Shown here one piece after another: positions 31,264 to 42,424 of a stretch of 64,000 nt of DNA. The translations under genes and the position numbers were made by a program. Numbering within the stretch: the stretch's first letter is position 1; every line of letters starts with the position of its first letter. The notes beneath the pieces were generated by a model. That model searched no databases. It saw only the letters and a program-made list of their open reading frames with translations, and had not been told where the DNA came from. Origin of the DNA: Eutrigla gurnardus (lineage: Eukaryota; Chordata; Actinopteri; Perciformes; Triglidae). Location of the stretch: contig OY741283.1 in assembly GCA_963514095.1 (NCBI GenBank), positions 6,184,406 through 6,248,405 of the forward strand, in the 5' to 3' direction.

Positions 31264-31698
31264 ATGTTCTTCGTAGCTCTGATACTGCTGCTGGCAGCTG
31301 GATCCTGTGAGTCTCACTGGGACACTGACAGTATGATCACAGCACACTGACTGCTCACTGTTATTACACTGATTCAATATTCAATATATGTTTCTCCACA
31401 GGTGTGAAGTGTGAACAGCTGACACAGCCAGCCTCTGTGACTGTGCAGCCAGGTCAACGTCTGACCATCACCTGTCAGGTGTCTTATTCTCTTAGCAGCT
31501 ACCGGACAGCTTGGATCAGACAGCCTGCAGGGAAAGGACTGGAGTGGATCGGAATGAAATTTACGGGAGACTCTTTCTATAAAGATTCACTGAAGAACAA
31601 GTTCAGTATCAGCTTAGACACTTCCAGCAAAATGGTGACTCTAAACGGAGAGAATATGCAGCCTGAAGACACTGCTGTGTATTACTGCGCCAGAGAAG
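31264..31698 (+). CDS. ighv: IGHV family B V exon with a different leader
   Basis: Leader exon 31264-31306 (MFFVALILLLAAGS plus one base), unlike the other B leaders. Intron 31307-31401, V exon 31402-31698. Promoter: ATGCAAAG at 31160-31167 and TATAAAG at 31188-31194. CDR1 is YSLSSYR, CDR2 about KFTGDS, and FR3 has SSKMV. RSS: CACACTG 31699-31705 (non-consensus), 23-nt spacer, ACAAAAACC 31729-31737. The germline frame runs through the RSS to 31910, which is probably chance. The V exon and 3' flank match the gene at 45778, which has the standard B leader. Confidence 0.93.
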
Positions 31699-31737
31699 CA
31701 CACTGGTTAAAGGAAGCACAGAGGCTTTACAAAAACC

Positions 31738-32637
31738 TCAAACATTGTATTTTTAACAAGTACCTACAGGTGGCAGTAGACGATATGAAGTCAGATGACA
31801 CAAAAAGAGAGAATATGACGGTGCATCGGCTGATGTTGTGGTTTGTGACTTCTTGTTTCTTGATGATACATTTAACATGTGCCTTTCTACAACAATACAG
31901 CAGGTGTTGAAAATATATTTGGATATTTTTGCATGATATATTCAGGATATGAATGGCCCATTAAATGCTGCTGAGCAGAATAAATAAATGCATCAAATTT
32001 ACAATGGAATAACTTGAAATGCAACTTGGAAATGCCAATTATAAATTATAATAATAAGTATCTGAAAGAATTATACAAAACTCTTTTCTCCAGAGATGTG
32101 GTGAGTTTCTCTTTGAGGATGAGTCAATGCAAATCTCTACATGTGTGCTGCAAAGACACTTAATCACAGCAATATACACTGGAGACAATTGTCTTTTACA
32201 ATGGTCAGACCCACAGTAGGGAGCAACTCAAACAAAGACTCAAACCAAGTCAAAACTTTGCTTTCTTCGTTTCACATTCACAGAATAAACGTTCATTCAA
32301 CCTCATCAATACACTCAGAGCAACACAGTCTAAATAAAACTGCTTCATTCAGACGGGATTTATTACAGCTCCCCCATAGGAGTTGAAGCAGACATTAAAT
32401 ATTCTGTTGATGTGAATAGTTTTGTCTAAATTGTCTGACTTGTGTGAGAAGTTATGTGAAGAAATAAAGGGATTCAGTCAAGAAACCCGATAGTGACAGC
32501 TGGTCCTTGATAGATACCTGATCCAGCTTTTTGAGTCATTATTGATTGGAATAAAATAAACTGGAGGTTCGTACGATACATAAGATTCACCAAAGGACAA
32601 GTTCACTGATAAACTTAGAATCCTCCAGCAACACAGT
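31738..32637. other. Spacer with relic A'-like promoter and decayed V sequence
   Basis: No intact gene. A perfect octamer ATGCAAAT lies at 32127-32134, in a context (GAGGATGAGTCAATGCAAAT) like the A' promoters, but no leader or V exon follows. 32280-32405 resembles 30840-30965. The last 50 bp are V pseudogene sequence. Confidence 0.65.
32127..32134 (+). promoter_or_regulatory. Consensus Ig octamer without a gene
   Basis: ATGCAAAT, the exact consensus. The paralogous site is at 46623-46630. The V gene it served has been lost. Confidence 0.7.
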
Positions 32638-33928
32638 CAGGGCCGGAGTGGGACTCATTTTCAGCCCTGGAGTTTCATACCTCAGACCGGCCCACTTTAG
32701 ATCACGACCTATTATATTAAAATAATGTAATTATAACTTTACATGTTAAGCATACAATAGCGCACTGTTCTCTAAAGCCTTGTAATTCCGTGTATTTTCA
32801 CACAGCCTTAGGGCACAAGTGCCCATAGTTCGGCCGTGTTCAGCTGTCTGTTTCCCGGCTGGTTTGAGTGCGGCGCGTCTTGGCGTTTCGCGTTCGACGG
32901 AGAGTCCGCCTGTGTGGACTCTTGTGGACCTGGGCGGGCCGGTGTTTGACCGATGTCCGCGCGCTTTTCAGCCAGCTCTGAGGGTGATAGTCCCGACAGT
33001 TCGGCTCGGTTCTTGTGTCTATTTAACTGCGGGAATCCCCGCAACGCGTCCGAGTGTTTTACGTGTGTACGGACGGAGCAGAAGTCCGGCTTCGCTGTGC
33101 GTAATTGTGTCGTGGCGCGGAGCTGGACCGGCCGGTGCTTAAGTGAGCTGCACGGGCTTTTCACACAGCCTTGGGGGCACAAGTGCCCATAGTTCGGCCG
33201 TGTTCAGCTGTCTGACTCCCGGCTGGTTTGAGTGCGGCGCGTCTTGGCGTTTCGCGTTCGACGGAGAGTCCGCCTGTGTGGACTCTTGTGGACCTGGGCG
33301 GGCCGGTGTTTGACCGATGTCCGCGCGCTTTTCAGCCAGCTCTGAGGGTGATAGTCCCGACAGTTCGGCTCGGTTCTTGTGTCTATTTACCTGCGGGAAT
33401 CCCCGCAACGCGTCCGTGTGTTTTACGTGTGTACGGACGGAGCAGAAGTCCGGCTTCGCTGTGCGTAATTGTGGCGTGGCGCGGACCTGGACCGGCCGGT
33501 GCTTAAGTGAGCTGCACGGCCTTTTCACACAGCCTTGGGGGCACAAGTGCCCATAGTTCGGCCGTGTTCAGCTGTCTGTTTCCCGGCTGGTTTGCGTGCG
33601 GCGCGTCTTGGCGTTTTGCGTTCGACGGAGAGTCCGCCTGTGTGGACTCTTGTGGACCTGGGCGGGCCTGTGTTTTAGTGAGGACCGCGGGCTTTTCACC
33701 ATGGTCTGGGGGCATCAGGGCCGAGAGTTCGGCTGGGTTCTTGTGTCTATTTACCTGCGGGAATCCCCGCGACGCATACACGTGATACCCACTCCACTCA
33801 GTGCCATGACTGAACACCGGCACAAAAATAAATAAAAATAATAATTGAACACCGGCCCTCGCGGCCCAAAAGTCAGACCGGCCCACCGGGAATTGTCCCG
33901 GTCCTCCCGATTAGCCACTCCGGGCCTG
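32638..33928. mobile_element. Non-autonomous hAT-type transposon, 1291 bp
   Basis: Ends CAGGGCCGGAGTGG and CCACTCCGGGCCTG are near-perfect inverted repeats. The 8-bp duplication AACACAGT flanks the element (32630-32637, 33929-33936). A CAGGG end plus an 8-bp target duplication is typical of hAT elements. The interior is GC-rich and contains 2.7 copies of a roughly 364-bp unit. No transposase frame. Confidence 0.88.
32801..33790 (+). repeat. 364-bp tandem repeat inside the hAT element
   Basis: Units begin with CACAGCCTT at 32801, 33164 and 33528; the last is partial. Long open frames here on both strands are by-products of GC-rich repeated sequence and show no known domain. Confidence 0.9.
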
Positions 33929-33936
33929 AACACAGT

Positions 33937-34597
33937 GACTCTAAACAGACAGAATGCAGGCTGAAGACACCGCGGTGTATTACTGTGCAACACACACAGT
34001 TAAAGTAACCAGAAGAATCTATTTTAATATTTGTTAAATTGTTTGATAATAGAATCTCAGACTGTTGGTGTCTAAATGTGATTGTATTTATCTGTGTAAC
34101 AAGGCTTGTAAAGATAAAACATTAATTGTAAGATATTATTTGAAATATTCACATTCTCTCCAAAACTGTAAAACTGGGTAGTATTTTCATTCATTAAGGG
34201 ATAACATATTCAAGTGATCAAAATAACATGGGGCTCCCCAAATGTCCTCTACATGCTCGCCACTACTTAACATGGAACACAATGGAATATCTTAACACAT
34301 TGAAGTGGAAGACACACAGATGTAACAATGTCACCAAGTTATCACATTAAAATAATAATAATAACAGGTTAAAAAGTCAAACAAAATAAGTTGTAAGAGA
34401 TACAATGAGTTTCTTTAAAACACACATAATAAAATGTGGTCAATTAGGAGAAAGCCATAATCGTAAAAATGAGTTTTGAAGAGAGATTGAAAAGATGACA
34501 CTGTTTAATTGCTCCTCTGATTCCAAAACTGAGGGACAAATACAGCAAAGCACAAGTTACCAGTTGAATCTGGTTGACTGTTTGTGAGGAGGAGTCG
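33937..34597. other. Spacer from pseudogene to next A gene
   Basis: No gene beyond the pseudogene end. Near 34232 it joins the A upstream flank (GGCTCCCCAAATGTCCTCTA) without the relic C promoter present at other units. Confidence 0.7.
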
Positions 34598-34674
34598 ATG
34601 CAAACCTGGGATGTCTTCCACCTCTACTTATGTGACTGCAGAGAGGACAGAGGACAGTGGACACACAGTTCAAC

Positions 34675-35111
34675 ATGATGGACTACAGGACAGGACTGCT
34701 GCTTCTAACTGTCTGCTAGGCAGGTGAACATTGTCACTAGTCTTGATTTGACAAAGTTTCCCTTTGTGTCACTGACATATTTCACATGTTTTATGTTTGT
34801 TTTAGGTGTTGATGGTCAGACTCTGACACAATCTGAACCAGTGGTCAAAAGACCTGGAGAATCTCACAGACTGACCTGTTATGCCTATGGGTTTGACTTT
34901 GGTAGCTCTTGGATGGCTTGGATCAGACAGGCTCCTGGAAAAGGACTGGAGTGGATTGCAACTATAAGATATGACAGTGCCAAAATCTACTACTCTCAGT
35001 CAGTTCGAGGCCGGTTTACCGTCTCCAGAAACAACAACATGCAGCAGCTGTATCTGCAGATGAACACTCTGAAGACGGAAGATTCTGCTGTTTATTATTG
35101 TGCTCGAGACT
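34675..35111 (+). pseudogene. ighv: IGHV family A with a stop codon in the leader
   Basis: Leader exon 34675-34723, V exon 34806-35111, octamer 34598-34605. Leader codon 15 (TGG, Trp in all relatives) is TAG at 34717-34719, which should abolish translation. The V exon is intact: FR1 QTLTQSEPVVK, CDR1 region YAYGFDFGSSW, CDR2 IRYDSAKI. RSS: CACAGTG 35112-35118, 23-nt spacer, ACAAAATCC 35142-35150. It can still rearrange and could donate sequence by gene conversion (inference). Confidence 0.92.
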
Positions 35112-35150
35112 CACAGTGACTGGAGTTGGTGGAGCAGCTGTACAAAATCC

Positions 35151-36253
35151 TACAGCACTCATTCTTACTAGGCTGATAGACTTAAAGTATTTTTCATTGA
35201 CATTATTTACTTTATTCTTGATATATATTTAGTTTTTACGTATTCCATCATATTTTTTACATATGATATATTCATCATTATATAAAAAATCATGAAAAAA
35301 TAATATTAATAATAAATATCATTAATAAATATGAAATACAATAACGATTACATGTTCATTAAAGGGCTAAAGACTGCTCCCAAAAGTGGTTGCTGAAATT
35401 AAACTTAATACTTTAATACTGAAATTAAAAAATGATAATACACAAACATTTGATTACAATTGATGTATGACTGGCTTCAAATATACATTTTTGATGAAAA
35501 AATAGGATACTGATAAAATAATAATCATATTGCTCAATAATTCAAACCAACTGAAAACATTTCACTCTTTCCATCACATGTTGTATTTAAGTGCTTCATG
35601 AAAACCATTTCTGAGACGAGACAGTGTTGATCTATAAAGTGGAGGAGAAGTGGAATGATTACAGCATTTTACTTACATTAACCTATAAACCTCAATGCCT
35701 TTAGATAAACACTATTTTTTTCATCTAACACAACACACAAAGGAACAATAAAGGATTTGTTTTTTGCATTTTGTAATAAACGTTTCAGTTCCTGAGCAGC
35801 TGTGCACATCTGCAATCAATGAAACCATCAAAAATATTTCATGCAAAGCTGCAAACCAGCAGCATCGCTGAAGTTAACTTAAGTTTCATACCATTAACAT
35901 GATCCTGGCTGCTGTCTCTGCATTTCTGTTTACAGTAAATAAAGTCAGAAAGTCAGCAAAGAAATCAAGAATGCAATAATTACAAAAAAGCTGAACTCAT
36001 GCGTTTAACGTTTTTTAAATAACAATTATATAGATAGAATACACAAAATAAACATTGACGGTTTAAGGCAAAGCTAATATTTATTTTTTTATTTCTGTAA
36101 ATACGGGGACTCTTTATTAAAATGTTACAATTAAGTGTGTCATTAAATTAAAATATGATTTCCAGGCATGTTTTCACCCTGCACATATAAACACACTGAA
36201 CAGACTCTTATGGCTCAATTAGACCAATGTTGATGTTTAACATGTTTGATTGT
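35151..36253. other. A-to-B spacer, long type
   Basis: No gene. Close to 723-1639 and 57123-58232. Confidence 0.7.
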
Positions 36254-36345
36254 ATGCAAACTCAGTGGCCTTCCTCTTTACGCAGCTATAAAACATCACA
36301 TCAGGCTGCCAGTGGAGTTCACAGCACGTCACTTCCAACATCATC

Positions 36346-36762
36346 ATGTTCTCTGTCGCTCTGCTGCTGCTGCTGGCAGCTGGATGTGAGTCTCTTTGGA
36401 TTTGTCAAAGTCAGCAGTTCTGCTTTTGCAGTGTATTTTTTAAACATTTACTTTTCTTTTTACAGGTGTGAAGTGTGAACAGCTGACACAGCCAGCCTCT
36501 GTGACTGTGCAGCCAGGTCAACGTCTGACCATCACCTGTCAGGTGTCTTATTCTCTTAGCGACTACTGGACAGCTTGGATCAGACAGCCTGCAGGGAAAG
36601 GACTGGAGTGGATCGGAATGAAATATACGGGAAACTCTTACTATAAAGATTCACTGAAGAACAAGTTCAGTATCAGCTTAGACACTTCCAGCAAAACGGT
36701 GACTCTAAACGGAGAGAATATGCAGCCTGAAGACACTGCTGTGTATTACTGTGCCAGAGATC
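36346..36762 (+). CDS. ighv: IGHV family B, paralog of the gene at 6489
   Basis: Leader exon 36346-36385, V exon 36466-36762, octamer 36254-36261. CDR1 is YSLSDYW and CDR2 about KYTGNS. It differs from 6489 mainly by Met for Gln before KYTG and AGATCC for AGACCC at the end. RSS: CACAATG 36763-36769, 23-nt spacer, ACAAAAACC 36793-36801. The second copy of the 2.6 kb transposon follows. Confidence 0.95.
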
Positions 36763-37098
36763 CACAATGACACAAACCATCAGTAGAGCTGAACAAAAAC
36801 CCCTCAGTGCCTGAACTCTTGTAACATGAAGCCACCAGAGGAGGAGCCCTCGGACCACTAACCACTTCTACCAGCTCACTGTCACAGTAAAGAAGGAAAC
36901 AGTCTTTAGACCTTCAATACTGTAATATCACATACTGTAATATGACACTACAATCACTGTTACATCAGTGAGGATATAAAGTACACACTTTCAAGGGATT
37001 GAATACATTCAGCTCACAACTTGATTTTAAAAGCTTGTGATCCAACTACAATAGAAAATGGTCCTCAAAATGTCCGTTTCTCTTCCATGATAATATTT

Positions 37099-39805
37099 CA
37101 CTGATTCTTGAGATTAGGGACAAAAGTACTTTTGAAAAGTCACAAACAAAAAATCAATGCCACATTCATTTGAATTGGATATCTTCATAAACACAGGTCT
37201 CATCTATCTACCATGAAAAGGAACAGGCAATTTATTTAACCAATTCTTATAAAAATTGACATTTACTCAGTGAGTAACTTGACATTTGTCAACTCCGTCG
37301 GACACATGAAAATATGTTTTTTGTGTGTTTGATCAATTCACAAACACTGTGAAATCTTTAAGTGTGTAGAAATGGTGCGCCTTAACAAGCTTAAGTGATA
37401 AATTGCATTATATAGACTTTTAATATTATTTTCCATTGTTTTGAAATGAGCCAATTTAAATTACCTTCATTTCGTTGAGTATTTTTTTCATTTTTATATA
37501 TACAATCAGTGGTTTTGTGCACAAAAGACACTGATGGATGTAGATAAGTTGGTGTTTTAATATATGAACACAGTCAAATGGGCAACAGAAATATGCATTT
37601 TTGTATAAACATGAAAAACCTCCATCTTACGGTGTTGACGCACAACTGACGGTGTTGACACACATTTGACGGTGTTGACACACATTTGACGGTGTTGACA
37701 AATTAATGGAGAATCAAACTGATTAAGGATATGTAGCATGTTCTGAACGTGGCAAAGGGAGAGACCATAAAAGGAAAGGGTATCAAACTTCAAACAAGGA
37801 GTACCTGGTCACAGGATCTTTAAGGCACACATGAAAATGTCAAAATGTTCCTGGGGAAATTTTGAACGGACCACAGGGGCTACTGCCGGTGTTTGTACAT
37901 TATGATGAGATTCTTCAGAGATTTCAAACGAGACAGAGTTGTTTTAGAGGCAAATACAGAGACTGTTTGCTGAAAAACATGAATTTACCTCTAAAACGGC
38001 TCCGTCTCGTAACGTTACATTTTCATTACATAGCGTGGTGAATGTGCAGGTCACAACTAGTCCAAGAAAGCATTTTGGAGTTGTTGGATTGTGTATTTGA
38101 TGAGTTTGATGAGGGAAACCAGGAAATCCCATTAGCCTCCTCAGCATAGCTCTGAGCAGCTAAAAATAGTTTACACAGACAAATAAAGGTAATGAACCTA
38201 CTGCTGTGAATATAGGGATTATGGCAATGGGCCAATTTGCCAAAATGTTGAACTGTCCCTTTGTTTTTGTTTTGTTAAGATTTTTTTCTGGCATGGACAC
38301 CTTTTATTTAGCAGTGGTAAGAGAGGAAACATGGGAGAGAGAGGGGGATGTGACATGCAGCAAAGGACCTCCGGTCAGGATTCGAGCCAGGGTCCGCTGC
38401 ATATATGCGTACATGGCATGTCCTCTAACCACTAGACCACCTGCGTGGCGGTGAACTATCCCTTTAACTGTAGCTGTGGCCTGAGACTCAGTTAAAGGGT
38501 TACCGTGGCAACTTGAAGTCCCCACCAGGCTAAGGGAGACAGAAACGTGGAGAAAAAGAGCCATTTTCTGCTTCTGCGCTGGTCTCACATTTGGGCTGTT
38601 TCTGACAAAACGGTAGGTCTTATCAGAAACAAAACACACCATCATCGCTGTAAGGACTTTGTTTCTGCATACAAATACTTGGCAGACATACTGGGTGGAT
38701 CCCCAAGAAGACATTGAATGTTCTAATGAGCGGAGGATGGGGAGGTGGGTCGTGGGCACTGACCTAGAATGGGTGGGAATATTCAAATGTGCCTTATTCC
38801 TACATCAGAGTAAGCGCCGAAATTGACAGGCTCATCTGAAAAAAAGCGCGGGGTATTTTCAGAAATCCGTTTCTCACTCAAAGAAGCATGTGCGGCCTTA
38901 TTTCACCAAAGACCCCAAACAACACCCCAAATCCCAGAAAAAGTGGGTTTTGTCATCATATGTCAACTTTAATTCAATCAAAATGTATCCTTAGATTATA
39001 TTATCATGTTATATAGTTGTTATGCATTCATTAATAAGGATTTGGGAGCACTTTTCCACTTGAAAAAATGACATGTTTTTCAAATTACTCATATCTAGTA
39101 AAAGGCAGCCATTTAGATTTTTCTCAGTTGTCAGATGCCACTAAACTAAACCTATATACCAACTTTTATTTCAAAATTATTGATTGAAATCACCCCTAAT
39201 TTGAAGACAGTGTTGACACACACTAGCTGTGACCTCAGAGATTTCAACTTGTTTGCTGAATATTTTTAAAAATGTAAAACTTACGAGACCATGTGTTGGA
39301 CTGCTGCATCCATCAGCAGGAAGGAGTCAAAGGGGGTACTCAGGGTGAAGGCTGACCAAAATATGTTTGATTTATTTAGAATTTGAAAAATATCTTACGG
39401 AGTTGACATGAATTAAGGACAAACTTTGAGAGGCTGTTGTAAATGTATAAAATAATGGAATGTCCACTTTAAATGTTTTGTGGTATTTTATTAAGCCATA
39501 CAATTAACCTCATATTAATATTTGGACATTTTGGGCATTTTAAAACACTTATTTTCGGCAGTTTGATACTGTGACCTCTACGGAGGACGAGTTCATTTGC
39601 ATGGGCTTTCATAGTACAGTGCCAGTATTTTATCAAATTACTATGAAATATTATAAATATATACAAAACTAAGGGTGTACACATACAAAAGTCTTTCATA
39701 TCCAACTTTTAAAGCCTTTTGAAAATAAATAATTTATTGTTTTTTAAGACAAATTGCAACATTTTGATGTGGGACATGTTTTGTCCCTTATCTCAAGAAT
39801 CAGTG
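37099..39805. mobile_element. Second copy of the 2.6 kb DNA transposon, 2707 bp
   Basis: Same ends, same ATTT target duplication and same position relative to the B gene as 7242-9889, so it was copied with the locus, not inserted afresh. Differences: about 41 bp extra near 37357-37397 (CTTTAAGTGTGTAGAAATGG), four instead of three 20-bp repeat units near 37628-37700, and scattered substitutions. It contains the same minus-strand SINE at about 38263-38452. No transposase frame. Confidence 0.85.
38263..38452 (-). mobile_element. tRNA-derived SINE, paralogous copy
   Basis: Duplicate of the SINE at 8347-8536; B-box sequence GGTTCGAATCC here reads GGCTCGAATCC on the minus strand. The same flanking duplication GAACTGTCCCTTT / GAACTATCCCTTT is present. 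Confidence 0.8.
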
Positions 39806-40459
39806 ATTTACAAAAACACTCACATAATCATGTTTTGGATCATAACTGCATTAGTGACTGACTCAGTAGTGTAAAGCCAACTTTGAGATGTTAATTAGTC
39901 AAACTATAGAAAGGTTTGCAACACATAATGTGTGTTTGTCGGAGATTCAAGTTCCACCTTCTGTTTGTGTGAGATGAAGAACACATGAGTGTTTAATTTT
40001 CTTTTTAGATCATTTAAATAAAATGGTCTTCAGTTACTTTATTATCATCGGTATGTAAATCAGCCTCCTTGTGCTCCCCAAATGTCCTCTCTCCGGCCTC
40101 TACATGCTCACCACTACTTAATATATGGAAAACAATGAAATATCTTCACACATTTAAGTGGAAACACACAGATGTAAATAACAAGGTCACCAAGTGACCA
40201 CATTCAAATAACAATAATAATAACTTAAGGTTAAAAAGTCAAACAAAATAAGTTGTAAGAGATACAATGAGTTTCTTTAAAACACACATAAGAAAATAGG
40301 GTCAATTAGGAGAAAGCCATAATCGTAAAAATGAGTTTTGAAGAGAGATTGAAAAGATGACACTGTTTAATTGCTCCTCTGATTGCAAAACAGAGGGACA
40401 AATACAGCAAAGCACAAGTTACCAGTTGAATCTGGTTGACTGTTTGTGAGGAGGAGTCG
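39806..40459. other. B-to-A spacer with relic C promoter
   Basis: No gene. Relic C promoter near 39945-40075 with ATGTAAAT at 40053-40060, then A upstream flank. Confidence 0.75.
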
Positions 40460-40536
40460 ATGCAAACCTGGGATGTCTTCCACCTCTACTTATGTGACTG
40501 CAGAGAGGACAGAGGACAGTGGACACACAGTTCAAC

Positions 40537-40973
40537 ATGATGGACTACAGGACAGGACTGCTGCTTCTAACTGTCTGCTGGGCAGGTGAACATTGTCACT
40601 AGTCTTGATTTGACAGAGTTTCCTTTTGTGTCACTGACATATTTCACATGTTTTATGTTTGTTTTAGGTGTTGATGGTCAGACTCTGACACAATCTGAAC
40701 CAGTGGTCAAAAGACCTGGAGAATCTCACAGACTGACCTGTACAGCCTCTGGGTTTAACTTTGGTGGCTCTTGGATGGCTTGGATCAGACAAGCTCCTGG
40801 AAAAGGACTGGAGTGGATTGCAACTATCGACAATAACAATGGCAACATCGGCTACCCTCAGTCAGTTCAAGGCCGGTTTACCGTCTCCAGAAACAACAAC
40901 ATCAAGCAGCTGTATCTGCAGATGAACACTCTGAAGACGGAAGATTCTGCTGTTTATTATTGTGCTCGACACT
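40537..40973 (+). CDS. ighv: IGHV family A, paralog of the gene at 10621
   Basis: Leader exon 40537-40585, V exon 40668-40973, octamer 40460-40467. CDR1 GFNFGGSW and CDR2 IDNNNGNI are identical to 10621. Differences are QTLTQSE for QTLTESE, NIKQ for NMQQ in FR3, and CARH at the end. RSS: CACAGTG 40974-40980, 23-nt spacer, ACAAAATCC 41004-41012. Confidence 0.95.
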
Positions 40974-41012
40974 CACAGTGACTGGAGTTGGTGGAGCAGC
41001 TGTACAAAATCC

Positions 41013-41885
41013 TACAGCACTCATTCTTACTGGGCTGATAGACTTAAAGTATTTTTCATTCACATTATTTACTTTATTCTTGATGTATATTTAGTTTTTG
41101 TTTACATATAATAAATTAGTCCCTGCAATATAAACATTCCTGAAAAATATTATTCATAAATATTATTAAAAAACATTAAATATGATTACAAGATTACATG
41201 TTCATGAAAGGGCTAAAGACTGCTCACCAAAGTGGTTGCTGAAATTAAACTTCATACTTTAATAGTGAAATTCAAAATGATAAAACACAAACATTTGAGT
41301 ACCACTAATGTATGACTGGCTTCAGAGATACATTTTTTAATGAGAGAATAAGATACTGATAAAATAATAATAATAATATTGCTCAATAAAACAAACCAAC
41401 TGAAAACAAGTTTCAGTTCCTGAGCAGCTGTGCACATCTGCAATCAATGAAACCATCAAAAATATTTCATGCAAAGCTGCAAACCAGCAGCATCGCTGAA
41501 GTTAACTTAAGTTTCATACCATTAACATGATCCTGGCTGCTGTCTCTGCATTTCTGTTTACAGCAAATAAAGTCAGAAAGTCAGCAAAGAAATCAGGAAT
41601 GCAATAATTACAAAAAAGCTGAACTCATGCATTTGACGTTTTTTTTTAATTATATAACAGTTACATAGATAGAATACACAAAATTAACATTGATAGTTAA
41701 GGGCAAAGCAAATATATTTTTTATTTCTGTAAATATGGGGACTCTTTATTAAAATGTTACAATTAAGTGTGTCATTAAATTAAAATATGATTTCCAGGCA
41801 TGTTTTCACCCTGCACATATAAACACACTGAACAGACTCTTATGGCTCAATTAGACCAATGTTGATGTTTAACATGTTTGATTGT
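41013..41885. other. A-to-B spacer, short type
   Basis: No gene. Paralog of 11097-11966. Confidence 0.7.
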
Positions 41886-41977
41886 ATGCAAACTCAGTGG
41901 CCTTCCTCTTTACGCAGCTATAAAACATCACATCAGGCTGCCAGTGGAGTTCACAGCACGTCACTTCCAACATCATC

Positions 41978-42385
41978 ATGTTCTCTGTCGCTCTGCTGCT
42001 GCTGCTGGCAGCTGGATGTGAGTCTCTTTGGATTTGTCAAAGTCAGCAGTGCAGTATATTTTTTAAACATTTACTTTTCTTTTTACAGGTGTGAAGTGTG
42101 AACAGCTGACACAGCCAGCCTCTGTGACTGTGCAGCCAGGTCAACGTCTGACCATCACCTGTCAGGTGTCTTATTCTCTTAGCAGCCACTACACAGCTTG
42201 GATCAGACAGCCTGCAGGGAAAGGACTGGAGTGGATCGGATGGAAATATACGGGAGACTCTTCGTATAAAGATTCACTGAAGAACAAGTTCAGTATCAGC
42301 TTAGTCACTTCCAGCAAAACGGTGACTCTAAACGGAGAGAATATGCAGCCTGAAGACACTGCTGTGTATTACTGTGCCAGAGACC
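41978..42385 (+). CDS. ighv: IGHV family B, gene 8
   Basis: Leader exon 41978-42017, 71-bp intron with the same 9-bp deletion as 27260, V exon 42089-42385, octamer 41886-41893. CDR1 is YSLSSHY, CDR2 about KYTGDS. FR3 has SLVTSSKTV (Val for the conserved Asp). RSS: CACAATG 42386-42392, 23-nt spacer, ACAAAAACC 42416-42424. At the paralogous position in the other segment stands the CXXC gene at 12059, so one of the two was replaced. Confidence 0.94.
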
Positions 42386-42424
42386 CACAATGACACAAAC
42401 CATCAGTAGAGCTGAACAAAAACC

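Larger units (their letters stand above)
32585..34000 (+). pseudogene. B-like V pseudogene split by a hAT element
   Basis: FR3 of a V exon (GATTCACCAAAGGACAAGTT and on) breaks off at 32637 and resumes at 33929 with ACAGTGACTCTAAACAGACA, ending in a recognisable YYCAT region and CACAGTT heptamer-like bases near 33998. Frame breaks are visible on both sides of the insertion: an extra base near the FR3 start, and a shortened stretch (AAACAGAC) compared with the paralog at 48051. Leader, FR1 and CDR1 were not found. No nonamer was seen. Confidence 0.85.

Noticed and set aside
32808..33886. Several 80-135 residue open frames on both strands
   Set aside because: They lie in the GC-rich tandem repeat of the hAT element and show no domain.
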